Assembly: GCA_963668605.1 (NCBI GenBank)
Contig: OY764903.1
Span: forward strand, 5,890,001 to 5,954,000
DNA length: 64,000 bases
Direction: 5' to 3'
Source: G963668605 sp963668605
GTDB lineage: Bacteria; Acidobacteriota; Terriglobia; Bryobacterales; Bryobacteraceae
Within the stretch, counting starts at the first letter, position 1. Every line of letters starts with the position of its first letter. The translations under genes and the position numbers were made by a program. The notes under the pieces were generated by a model. The model was not told the DNA's origin. It was given only the letters and a program-made list of their open reading frames with translations, and searched no databases. Below, piece by piece: positions 7,957-15,552 of this stretch.

Positions 7957-8669
7957 AACTTGTGACGATTGTTCTCGCTCTCGCTCTCGGCCTGGCGGCG
8001 ACCGCGTTCGCCCAGGCGAAACCTGCGGCCGTCGAGAGCGCCGCCGAGGTCCTGCCGTATGCCGTCAACTACTGGCCCAGCGGTCTGGGCTTGGGCGTCG
8101 CGACTCTGAGTGCGAAAAAGGATAAGACACCCGAGGGCGAGGAGCAATGGCGCTTCGAGCTTCGACTCGATGCCGGCGTCCCCGGCTTTCCGGTGACCGA
8201 TCATTTTATCTCGCAGGCCACGACGGCGTTTTGCTCCGTCGCGTTCGAAAAGAATGCAGTCCACGGTAAGCGCAAGGCGAGCGAGAAGATCTCGTTCGAT
8301 GCGAAAAAACGTACGGCCACACGCCAGACCACGGATGGCGGCAAGTCCGAAATCTCCACGCCCGCCTGCGCCAAGGATCCGCTGGCGTTTCTGTTTTTCG
8401 CGCGGCAAGAATTGAAGGCTGGCCGTATCCCGGCCTCGCAGCCGGTGTTCTATGGCGCCGGTTATCAGGTGCGCTTCGACGCCGCCGGGACGCAGTCTAT
8501 CCGATCCGGCGATGCCATGGTGGAGGCCGACAAAGTGGTGGGCACCATCAAAGGGCCCGCCACGGAAGCGAAGTTCGAAATGCTCTTCGCGCGCGATCTG
8601 GTGCGTAGCCCGCTGCTGATTAAGGTTCCCTTTGTCGTCGGAACCATCGCCATGGAGCTGGCGCGCTGA
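7953..8669 (+). CDS. Exported DUF3108 domain protein
   Basis: 238 residues from the ATG at 7953, which overlaps the stop of the preceding gene; the open frame extends upstream only as a shadow. A signal peptide (MKLVTIVLALALGLAATAFA) is followed by a single beta-rich domain. It has the DUF3108 pattern: AVNYWPSGLGLGVATL near the start, a middle FDAKKRTATRQ, and a C-terminal PLLIKVPFVVGTIAMEL. The family is periplasmic, of unknown molecular function, and related in shape to LolA-like lipid-binding barrels. Its place between glycosyltransferase genes suggests a part in handling or exporting the glycan; this is inference. Confidence 0.75.
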   Translation: MKLVTIVLALALGLAATAFAQAKPAAVESAAEVLPYAVNYWPSGLGLGVATLSAKKDKTPEGEEQWRFELRLDAGVPGFPVTDHFISQATTAFCSVAFEKNAVHGKRKASEKISFDAKKRTATRQTTDGGKSEISTPACAKDPLAFLFFARQELKAGRIPASQPVFYGAGYQVRFDAAGTQSIRSGDAMVEADKVVGTIKGPATEAKFEMLFARDLVRSPLLIKVPFVVGTIAMELAR

Positions 8670-8671
8670 CC

Positions 8672-10681
8672 ATGCGTGTGGCGTTCTTCTCTCCGCTGCC
8701 GCCATCGAAGAGCGGCATCGCCGATTACTCCGTGGCGCTGCTCGAACCGCTTTCACGGTTGGTGCAGACTGAGGTCTTCTCCGCGGCGCCCGCACGTTTC
8801 GATGCCGCCGACTTTGATATCGCGCTGTACCAGATCGGCAACAACTCGCATCACGAATTCGTCTACCGCGCCGCTCTCGAAAACCCTGGCGTGGCGGTCG
8901 TGCATGAAGCTAACCTGCATCACCTGCTCGCCGAGATCACGATCAAGCGCGGTGATTGGGATGCCTACCTGGCCGAACTGGACTACGATGGCGGTGCGAG
9001 CGCGCTGGCCTTCGGACAGCGTGTGCGCCGTCTTGAAATCGGCCCCGACTACGACGGCGTTCCGATGCTGCGCCGCCTGTTGCATAGCTCCAAGGCGCTG
9101 ATCGTGCATAGCCGTTTCGTTGAAGCGAAGCTGCGCGAGGCTGGTTTCGACGGGCCCATTGCGTGCATTCCGCACGGCGCCTGGCTCCCCGAAGGCGACC
9201 GCCTCGGATTTCGCCAGCGCCTGGGCCTCGATCATTCAACTCCGCTCGTCGGCATCTTCGGCCACCTGAAACCGTACAAGCGCATCGCCGAATCGCTGCG
9301 CGCCTTCCGCCGTGTGGTCCGCCTGCAACCGGATGCGAAGATGATCCTTGTCGGCGAACCGCATCCTGATCTTCCGCTCAATTCGATGCTCGCCACGCTC
9401 GGCTTGCAGGCTCACGTGCGCGTCCTTGGCTTCACGCCGATCGAGGATTTCACCGGCTACCTCGCTGCCTGCGACATCGTACTCAATCTGCGCTACCCCA
9501 CCGTGGGCGAAAGCTCCGGCACGATGCTGCGCGCCATGGGTTTGGGGAAAGCCGTCGTGGTCTCTGACGTCGGATCGTTTCGCGAGTTCCCGGATGAGGT
9601 TTGCCTCAAGGCGTCTGTGGATGCCTCGGAAGAGGATCTGCTCTTCGAGTACTTGAATTTGCTCGTGTCGCGTCCTGAAGCAGCGCGCGAGTTGGGCCGG
9701 CGTGCACGCGATTGGGTGGCCGAACGCTGCAACTGGGATTGTGTGGCGCACTTGTATGCGGATTTCCTGAAGGCGGTAGTCGAAGGTTCTCCCGCAAAGA
9801 GTTTTCCCATTGTTGTGCCAACGCCTGCCCCGGTAGCTCCGGGAGCCGAAACACCCGGCCCACCGCCGCTCCCGGCCGAGCGCCCAGTCGAACCGGAGTA
9901 TCTGCGTAGTTGGGCTCCGCCGGGCGAGGCTCGGATCTATCTCGACACCCATCTCACGCGCTTGCGGCGTACGCTCGAAATCACTCCGCCGGGCACCGCC
10001 GGAGATCGCGTTCTCGAGATGGGAGCTTATCTCCAGATCACGCCGGCGTTACACTCCCGGTTGGGGTATGGCGAAGTGCGCGGCTGCTATTACGGCCCCG
10101 CCGGGACCACCGACCAGCGCCGCGTCACGTCGCTCGACGGTGAGACTTTCGAGTGCGAAGTCGATCTGTTCAACGCCGAGAAAGACCGCTTCCCATATCC
10201 GGACGAGCACTTCGCCACGGTATTGTGCGGCGAATTGATTGAGCACCTGGTAGACGACCCGATGTTTATGATGGCCGAGATCAATCGCATTCTGAAGCCC
10301 GGCGGACATCTCGTGTTGACCACTCCGAACATCGGCTCGCTGCGCGCGATCTCCGCGATTTTGCAGGGCTACCATCCCGGCTTTTTCCCGGCCTACATCC
10401 GGCCCGCGTCCGCAGGCGAAGAGACGGAGGCGCGCCATAACCGCGAGTACACACCGAAAGAGATTCTGCTGCTGCTGCTCGATGCTGGTTTCGAATCGAC
10501 GCTGCTGGAGACCGGACCGTTCCGCGAAGAGCCCAAACCGGAACTGGCCTGGGTGACGCACCTTCTCGATCACTATCTGCTATCGACCGAACTGCGTGGC
10601 GACGGTATCTACGCGGTGGGCCGCAAGACCGGCCCGCTCCGCCAACGATTTCCGGCGTGGCTTTACAGCGGAGGCGTATGA
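8672..10681 (+). CDS. Fusion of GT4 glycosyltransferase and SAM-dependent methyltransferase
   Basis: 669 residues in three parts. Residues 1 to about 365 are a GT-B glycosyltransferase (MRVAFFSPLPPSKSGIADYS, GIFGHLKPYKR near 192, GESSGTMLRAMGLGKAVV near 278). Residues about 370-410 are a Pro/Ala-rich linker. From about 425 to 660 is a class I methyltransferase: motif I DRVLEMGAY near 443, an acidic GELIEHL near 518, and LKPGGHLVLTTPN near 541. Such a fusion would couple sugar transfer with methylation, as in chain capping or methylated O-antigen. It starts two bases after the DUF3108 stop and overlaps the next gene by four bases. Both halves look intact. Confidence 0.85.
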   Translation: MRVAFFSPLPPSKSGIADYSVALLEPLSRLVQTEVFSAAPARFDAADFDIALYQIGNNSHHEFVYRAALENPGVAVVHEANLHHLLAEITIKRGDWDAYLAELDYDGGASALAFGQRVRRLEIGPDYDGVPMLRRLLHSSKALIVHSRFVEAKLREAGFDGPIACIPHGAWLPEGDRLGFRQRLGLDHSTPLVGIFGHLKPYKRIAESLRAFRRVVRLQPDAKMILVGEPHPDLPLNSMLATLGLQAHVRVLGFTPIEDFTGYLAACDIVLNLRYPTVGESSGTMLRAMGLGKAVVVSDVGSFREFPDEVCLKASVDASEEDLLFEYLNLLVSRPEAARELGRRARDWVAERCNWDCVAHLYADFLKAVVEGSPAKSFPIVVPTPAPVAPGAETPGPPPLPAERPVEPEYLRSWAPPGEARIYLDTHLTRLRRTLEITPPGTAGDRVLEMGAYLQITPALHSRLGYGEVRGCYYGPAGTTDQRRVTSLDGETFECEVDLFNAEKDRFPYPDEHFATVLCGELIEHLVDDPMFMMAEINRILKPGGHLVLTTPNIGSLRAISAILQGYHPGFFPAYIRPASAGEETEARHNREYTPKEILLLLLDAGFESTLLETGPFREEPKPELAWVTHLLDHYLLSTELRGDGIYAVGRKTGPLRQRFPAWLYSGGV

Positions 10682-11901
10682 GCATTCGTTACAGCGGCAT
10701 TCGGACCGAAGTGCAACCCGGCGCCGTGCTGCTGCACTGCCGCATCGAAAACCGCTCGAAGAAGGCATGGGTGCGCGCGGACGGATTCGCAGTCGGTTGG
10801 CAGATCTTCGACCCGCGCTCGGGCGTCTTCATCTCGGAAGGAGAGTGGCAGACACTCTCGGAAGATGTGCCCGCGGGCGGCGCGGCGGAGGTTGAGTTGC
10901 GCATTGAACTTCCAGCGCAACGCGGTGCCTATCGCGTCTATCTTTCTCCCGTGCTCGGCGAAGCCGGCTGGGCTTACATGAAGGGCTGGAATCTCGTGGC
11001 GGTCGATGCCGCTGTTACGGAGACGGGTGTGTCGATCGAACGCAGCCGCGTCACCACGCTCGGCGCGCTGCGCCGCGAAAGCTTGCCGCGTTGGCTGAAG
11101 TCCGTCTTCACCAGCCCGCTGCAAACGGTTCTCCGCAACCGTCACTTGATCGGCTCGATGGTACGGCGCGACATATACGGACGCTACCGCGGCTCCGTCG
11201 GCGATATGTTCTGGGCGGTGTTGAATCCGCTGCTGCTGATGCTCACGTATGCCTTTGTCTTCGGCCTTGTCTTGAACACGCGCTTTGCCAATGACACTTC
11301 ACCGGCCGGTTTCGTGCTCTACTTCCTCGCCGGTATGATGCCCTGGCTTCCGTTCAGCGAAGCGCTGGCGCGCGCGCCGCAGGCCGTGCTGGAGCATCGC
11401 AATTTCGTGAAGAAATTACGCTTCCCCATCGAAATCGTGCCGGTCACGCAGGTGCTCGCCGCGCTGATCACACAAGCGATCGCACTTGTGTTCTTCATCG
11501 CCGGGATCATCATTGCGCGCGAGCGTGTGCCCATCACAGTGTTCTGGCTGCCGGTTCTGCTTGTCCCACAGGTCCTGCTGACGCTCGGCCTCTCCTGGTT
11601 TCTCGCTGCGCTGGGCGCGTTCCTGCGCGACCTCGGACAGATTATGGGTTTCCTGCTCACGCTTTGGTTCTTTGTGACGCCGATCTGCTATCCCGAGCAG
11701 CAACTCCCCGCGGCCGCGCTGCCGGTGCTTGGCAAGAATCCGGTCTATATTCTTGTGCGCGCTTACCGCGCCATCTTCCTCGAAAACCACCCGCCGGAAT
11801 TCGCAGCGCTGTGGAAGCTATACGCGATCTCGATCGTTGTCTGCCTGCTGGGTCACGCTTGCTTCCAGAAGCTGAAGAAAAACTTTGGCGATGTGGTGTA
11901 G
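10678..11901 (+). CDS. ABC-2 type polysaccharide export permease with N-terminal Wzt-C-like domain
   Basis: 407 residues from the ATG at 10678 (ATGA overlap with the fusion gene). Residues 1 to about 115 are a beta-rich domain (VLLHCRIENRSKKAW, then AYRVYLSPVLGE). It is of the kind normally found at the C-terminus of the Wzt ATPase, where it binds the modified chain end. From about 140 on, the protein is a Wzm/TagG-like permease with six hydrophobic helices (first near 180, NPLLLMLTYAFVFG) and the family motifs RRDIYGRYRGS and GFLLTLWFFVTPICYP. It should move an undecaprenol-linked glycan across the inner membrane. No ATPase gene is next to it: the following gene is on the other strand. Confidence 0.8.
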   Translation: MSIRYSGIRTEVQPGAVLLHCRIENRSKKAWVRADGFAVGWQIFDPRSGVFISEGEWQTLSEDVPAGGAAEVELRIELPAQRGAYRVYLSPVLGEAGWAYMKGWNLVAVDAAVTETGVSIERSRVTTLGALRRESLPRWLKSVFTSPLQTVLRNRHLIGSMVRRDIYGRYRGSVGDMFWAVLNPLLLMLTYAFVFGLVLNTRFANDTSPAGFVLYFLAGMMPWLPFSEALARAPQAVLEHRNFVKKLRFPIEIVPVTQVLAALITQAIALVFFIAGIIIARERVPITVFWLPVLLVPQVLLTLGLSWFLAALGAFLRDLGQIMGFLLTLWFFVTPICYPEQQLPAAALPVLGKNPVYILVRAYRAIFLENHPPEFAALWKLYAISIVVCLLGHACFQKLKKNFGDVV

Positions 11902-11912
11902 GCTGGTCCGCG

Positions 11913-12659
11913 CTACTTGGCCGCGGGGGCCGGCGCAGCTGCCGGCTTCACGAAAATCGCGTCGTCGATCGGGACGTTGTTTTTGACTTCGGCGATGCGC
12001 ATGCCCATCGTGCCCATTGGCAACTGCTGCGTCATCTGAAAGGCGACTTTGACGCCGTCCACTTCGCGATAGTCGTTCACCATGGTCTTCAGCGTGAACT
12101 CGCCCTGCGGCCCGTTGGCAGTGAGGTCGCTGCGCAGCAGCAGGAAGCTCTCCGCGTCGTAGTAGCGCACCATCGGGGCGCCGGCCTTGGGCGTGAGTTT
12201 CACAACGTAGGCATCTTTACCGTCAACTTTGCCCTTGCCCTGCAACTCCATCTTTTCGTAGAGTTCCTTCCAGCGCAGGTCGGCGTTGAAGACAGCTTCC
12301 CTCTGGATCACGTTCAATTGCGGCCCAGTCACGTCGCGCACGTTGCCCGCCGGATCTTTCGCCCAGGCGTTCTGTCCATCGAAGCCCTGACTCATCTCGC
12401 CCATACCTTCGATCCGTGTGATGGTGAGGCGTTTGTTCGGCGCCTTGGAATAGATCTCGAGAGAACCGCGCATGCCCTGAGCGCCCAGTTCCATCTGGCC
12501 CTTCACTATACTGCTCTTGACCTTTGCCCGCGCAGCGGCGCCGCCGGTCGCTTCAATCGACTTCTCGAAAATCTGCTCGCCGGTCAGTTCCGGAGCCTTG
12601 GCTTCCTGGCTCCATGCCGCGGCGGCCAGCAGCAGACCGGCCAGTATTGAAGTACGCAT
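11913..12659 (-). CDS. Exported LolA-like / outer-membrane lipoprotein-sorting-type protein
   Basis: About 248 residues from the ATG at 12659, chosen because it begins a signal peptide (MRTSILAGLLLAAAAWS); a start nine codons upstream would bury it. The mature part shows the half-barrel pattern of LolA/DUF4292-like proteins: LTGEQIFEKSIEATGG, a run of amphipathic strands, WAKDPAGNVRDV, DGKDAYVVKL, YYDAESFLLLRSD and a C-terminal DYREVDGVKVAF. It ends in an Ala/Pro-rich tail. Such proteins are common in Acidobacteria and mostly uncharacterised. It converges on the glycan cluster with only eleven bases between the stops. Confidence 0.65.
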   Translation of the reverse strand: MRTSILAGLLLAAAAWSQEAKAPELTGEQIFEKSIEATGGAAARAKVKSSIVKGQMELGAQGMRGSLEIYSKAPNKRLTITRIEGMGEMSQGFDGQNAWAKDPAGNVRDVTGPQLNVIQREAVFNADLRWKELYEKMELQGKGKVDGKDAYVVKLTPKAGAPMVRYYDAESFLLLRSDLTANGPQGEFTLKTMVNDYREVDGVKVAFQMTQQLPMGTMGMRIAEVKNNVPIDDAIFVKPAAAPAPAAK

Positions 12660-12708
12660 AGACACATTATCCCGCAAGCGCCACATGTGCTGATATCGGG
12701 GAACCGCC

Positions 12709-13284
12709 TTAGGCAGGCAGATGGCCTTTCAGCTCCTGAATCTGGAGGCTGAGCCGGTCGATGCGCGCCATCAAATCGGCGTGGCGTACCTCGTCCGGAT
12801 GCGGCTCCTTCGCTTCAATATAGATCGTGCCGCCCGGTTCGAGCACACAGGTGCGGATCTCCTTCAATCTCTGGAAGCCCTGGCGGTGGGCCAGGGTCAG
12901 CAGGTCGGCGTTCGACATCAATTCGCGCGCCAAGGCGGCCTTGTTGACTTCCCCGTTTTCAATCAGCTTTGTCGGCTCGCCCGCGGCGATCTGGTCAAGC
13001 CGGCGATGACGGAACAGAAACCGCAGGACGAGCCAGTTCAGCATGAGCAATGTGAATGCGCCGATCAGTCCGCCGAGCAAAGAGTTATCTTCGCCGATGA
13101 TCGCGTTCTGCACCGTATTCGCCAGCGAGAGCAGCACAACGAAATCGAACGGGTTGAGTTGCACTAACTCGCGCTTGCCGAATATCCGCAAGCACACAAC
13201 GAGGAACAGATAGACAAGTACCGGCCGCAGAATCTTCTCAGCGACCGGAAGCGAGAGCGAAAACATGTCGTGCCACATGAGCAC
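12709..13284 (-). CDS. DUF421 family membrane protein (YetF-like)
   Basis: 191 residues. Three hydrophobic helices fill roughly residues 12-85, with the family hallmark GKRELVQLNPFDFVVLLSLANTVQ (split here for reading, residues about 36-60). They are followed by a cytoplasmic YetF-type C-terminal domain with KLIENGEVN, LMSNADLLTLAHRQG and a short helical end. DUF421 proteins such as YetF/YcaP sit in the inner membrane, and their function is poorly known. Starts at Met1, Met3 or Met7 are all possible. It runs in the same direction as the upstream etf genes but is separated from them by about 30 bases. Confidence 0.82.
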   Translation of the reverse strand: MLMWHDMFSLSLPVAEKILRPVLVYLFLVVCLRIFGKRELVQLNPFDFVVLLSLANTVQNAIIGEDNSLLGGLIGAFTLLMLNWLVLRFLFRHRRLDQIAAGEPTKLIENGEVNKAALARELMSNADLLTLAHRQGFQRLKEIRTCVLEPGGTIYIEAKEPHPDEVRHADLMARIDRLSLQIQELKGHLPA

Positions 13285-13315
13285 GAATGTAGCATTAGTA
13301 CGCGGTCGGATTACA

Positions 13316-14299
13316 TCAGCTCAACAGAGCGTTCAGCTTCTCCATCACCTCGAAGGCGTCGGCGACGTAGAGTACGTCGGCTTTGCCGCGCGCCCAGCCG
13401 CAGTTGGGATCGAGATTCACGGCGCGGCGTTCGCGGACGAAGCGCCAGCCGACCACATGCGGCTCCTCGCCGTGGCAACACGTAGACAGACCCTTGGCGT
13501 GCCTGGGCGTCGAGCCGGTCTGTCCCACCTGATTGAGATGCGTAAGGAAGCGCAGTACCTGTTGGCCTTCGCCGCTCAGATCGACCAGCGATTTGCTGCT
13601 GCCCAGCGAGGACTGCGTCGCGTGCAGGAAGCCGAGGATCAGCCTTTCGGCATCTTCCAGATGTGGCTTTCCGTCACGCTGATTCTTAGTCCAGCCCGCG
13701 CCGGTCACAAAGAGCAGTTCGGCTTCGGGGCGGATCGTTTGCTCGTCGGTCGCGGGCGCCTGAATGCCGGAGACCTGCGTGCGGAGCACGCCGGCATCGA
13801 CGCTCAGCGCCTTGACGGGTTGTGTGGCGAAGGCGCCCTCGAACGGCGCGCGGCAGCCGGTTTCGAGCAGTATGATCCAGGGCCGCTGGGTCCGTCCCAG
13901 TTCCGCTTCCATGCGCTGGCGGTAGTACCAGCGGTTGATCGTGATCTTGCCGTCCTGCACGTTGATTCCGGTGACGTGCGTATCGGTGCGGCCGCCCAGG
14001 CGTTGCGCGACCCCGGGCAACACGCGGGCCCAGCGCGAAGTCTGTGGCGCAATCACGATGGTCGCCCCGGATGCTTTGCAAAGAGCCTCGGCGGCAGCAG
14101 CGTCGGTAGAGTATCGCGCCTGTGCGAACTCGGCGCCGCACACGGCCAGCGTCTCTTCGAGAATGGGTTGAGCGGCGGCGCCGGACAGCCCGGCCAGCAA
14201 CTTTCCGGGCAACTCCTTTGCGGCGGCGAGCGCCTCCAGCGCGGATTTCGCAAGTGTTCCGTCCGCTTCGGTATGGGCGAGAAAGAGAATTGTTTCCAT
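13316..14299 (-). CDS. etfA: Electron transfer flavoprotein, alpha subunit (divergent)
   Basis: 327 residues. The N-terminal domain (METILFLAHTEADGTL) and the middle match EtfA, which with EtfB carries electrons between acyl-CoA or other dehydrogenases and the quinone pool, holding FAD in its C-terminal domain. The FAD region has GQTGSTP where the family has GQTGKTV. The canonical GISGAIQH segment is replaced by an unusual GLSTCCHGEEPHVVGW, and the usual INKDPNAPIF segment reads VNLDPNCGWA. This is therefore a divergent EtfA, yet FADxx-type contacts at the end (VADAFEVMEKL) remain. It follows etfB by twelve bases on the same strand, so they form one operon. Confidence 0.8.
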   Translation of the reverse strand: METILFLAHTEADGTLAKSALEALAAAKELPGKLLAGLSGAAAQPILEETLAVCGAEFAQARYSTDAAAAEALCKASGATIVIAPQTSRWARVLPGVAQRLGGRTDTHVTGINVQDGKITINRWYYRQRMEAELGRTQRPWIILLETGCRAPFEGAFATQPVKALSVDAGVLRTQVSGIQAPATDEQTIRPEAELLFVTGAGWTKNQRDGKPHLEDAERLILGFLHATQSSLGSSKSLVDLSGEGQQVLRFLTHLNQVGQTGSTPRHAKGLSTCCHGEEPHVVGWRFVRERRAVNLDPNCGWARGKADVLYVADAFEVMEKLNALLS

Positions 14300-14311
14300 G
14301 AGTCGCGCTCC

Positions 14312-15115
14312 TTATTCCTTGATCCACGCGGCGATGTCGCGCGCGATCTCATCCGTTGACATGTCCTTCAGCACCTTGGTCTCGCGCTGCTGCTTGGGCA
14401 ACGCAACACTGACGAAGGTCACTCCGGCGGCGCCGACCGGCGCGGGCTTGGCCTTCTGCAACGCGGGCATGACCGTGCGCATGTTGGCCATGCCGACCTG
14501 GGGATTGTTGCGCGGTTCCGGCAGGTTGCCCGTAGCCCAACCGAGCAGTGCGGGTGCCCCGGCGCATACGGAAACCTGATGCTTGCCGCCTTCGACGCGT
14601 TCGAGGATGCGTAGTTCGCCGCTCTCCAAAATGGTCAGTTCGTCCACGCCCTGAAACTGGTCCGTGATGCCGAGCAGTTCGCCGACGGCCTGCAGCGTCG
14701 CACCCGCGGCGCGCCCGGCGGACTCCCACCCGCCAAACAGAAGCAACTGCGATTTGTCGAGACCGGGAATCGCTTCGATGGCTGCGGCCAGCGCGGCGGC
14801 GGTCTCATAGGCGTCCGTGAAGCCGCTGGCCGGTCCATCGAGTGCGACCAGTTCAAAGGGCACCTTCTGGGCGACGGTCATCATGACCTGCTGCAGCTTG
14901 GCCTTGGGTCCCAGGCTCACGAGCCAAACCTTGCTGCCAGGCGCTTTCCGCGCGAGGTTCGCGGCTTCGAAGAGCGCATGTCCGGCCCAGGGGTCCAGCA
15001 CGGCAGGCAACATCATCTCGTTTTTCAAAGCGGGCCCGGTCGGCGTCGCCACCGGCTCCAATGTCTGCAAAGGGTCCGGCACGATGCTGCCGCAAACCAC
15101 GATTTGGTAAGGCAT
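14312..15115 (-). CDS. etfB: Electron transfer flavoprotein, beta subunit
   Basis: 267 residues, the usual size. The protein has the EtfB/adenine-nucleotide alpha-hydrolase fold: an early strand PYQIVVCGSIVPDP, a central NLARKAPGSKVWLVSLGPKA segment (residues about 52-72), a DTYETA-like helix (FTDAYETAAALAAAI) and LLFGGWESAGRAAG. A C-terminal recognition loop region lies around ALPKQQRETKVLKDMS. Paired with etfA downstream. The operon has no obvious dehydrogenase partner in this window, so the electron donor is unknown. Confidence 0.82.
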   Translation of the reverse strand: MPYQIVVCGSIVPDPLQTLEPVATPTGPALKNEMMLPAVLDPWAGHALFEAANLARKAPGSKVWLVSLGPKAKLQQVMMTVAQKVPFELVALDGPASGFTDAYETAAALAAAIEAIPGLDKSQLLLFGGWESAGRAAGATLQAVGELLGITDQFQGVDELTILESGELRILERVEGGKHQVSVCAGAPALLGWATGNLPEPRNNPQVGMANMRTVMPALQKAKPAPVGAAGVTFVSVALPKQQRETKVLKDMSTDEIARDIAAWIKE

Positions 15116-15169
15116 ATCTACTAGTATAAGCGGATCTGGTATAAGAAGACCGAAAGGTATAGATTCAAT

Positions 15170-15343
15170 TTAAGATTGCGGGACTGATGCAGAAGCCGGT
15201 GGAGGAGTCGTTGGGCGATTGACAAAATGAACGGACCATTGGGTTTGTTTTGTGATTTTGGGGTCGCTGTCGAGCATGGGAAAGTCCGTTTTTGAGGGCC
15301 TTTTGGGGCCGCGCGATTTGGCTTCCGGGTTGGGCAGGGACAT
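15170..15343 (-). CDS. Possible 57-residue protein (very tentative)
   Basis: A minus-strand frame from an ATG at 15343 encodes a Pro/Lys/Ser-rich peptide beginning MSLPNPEAKSRGPKRPSKTD and containing KITKQTQW. It is 55 bases upstream of etfB in the same direction. There is no good ribosome-binding site and no recognised family. It may be chance reading of a low-complexity repeat rather than a gene. Confidence 0.15.
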   Translation of the reverse strand: MSLPNPEAKSRGPKRPSKTDFPMLDSDPKITKQTQWSVHFVNRPTTPPPASASVPQS

Positions 15344-15436
15344 GGTTGCTCTTTGTGGAATTGTAGCTGGTCAGTTTACAGAAGTTGAGGGGCGAAAATA
15401 CTAAGTAATTGGAAACGTTAAAGAAAGAATTTTACA

Positions 15437-15452
15437 GGGCGTGAAGACGCCC
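15437..15452 (-). terminator. Hairpin with T-rich tail, possible terminator of the phosphoesterase gene
   Basis: A six-base perfect stem with a four-base loop (gggcgt-gaag-acgccc on the plus strand). On the minus strand it is followed by a T-rich stretch (tgtaaaattctttcttt). It lies about 100 bp past the stop of the gene ending at 15553. The tail is interrupted, so this is a weak candidate. Confidence 0.35.
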
Positions 15453-15552
15453 CGACCGTCAGGCGCGCTGCCGCTATGGTAAGAGACGCGAAAACCCTCG
15501 AGACGAAGCTGATGAAGTTCCGGATCGCACGCGAATGTGGATTGCGCGCTCG

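Larger units (their letters stand above)
15116..15552. other. Intergenic region, 437 bp
   Basis: Between the etfB start and the stop of the phosphoesterase gene, both on the minus strand. It holds a short minus-strand open frame (15170-15343) and a small GC hairpin (15437-15452) that could end transcription of the phosphoesterase gene. No tRNA, tandem repeat or recognisable gene remnant was seen elsewhere in it. Confidence 0.7.

Noticed and set aside
13265..14359. 364-codon plus-strand frame opposite etfA
   Set aside because: Antisense shadow with no recognisable domain; etfA motifs and operon context favour the minus strand.
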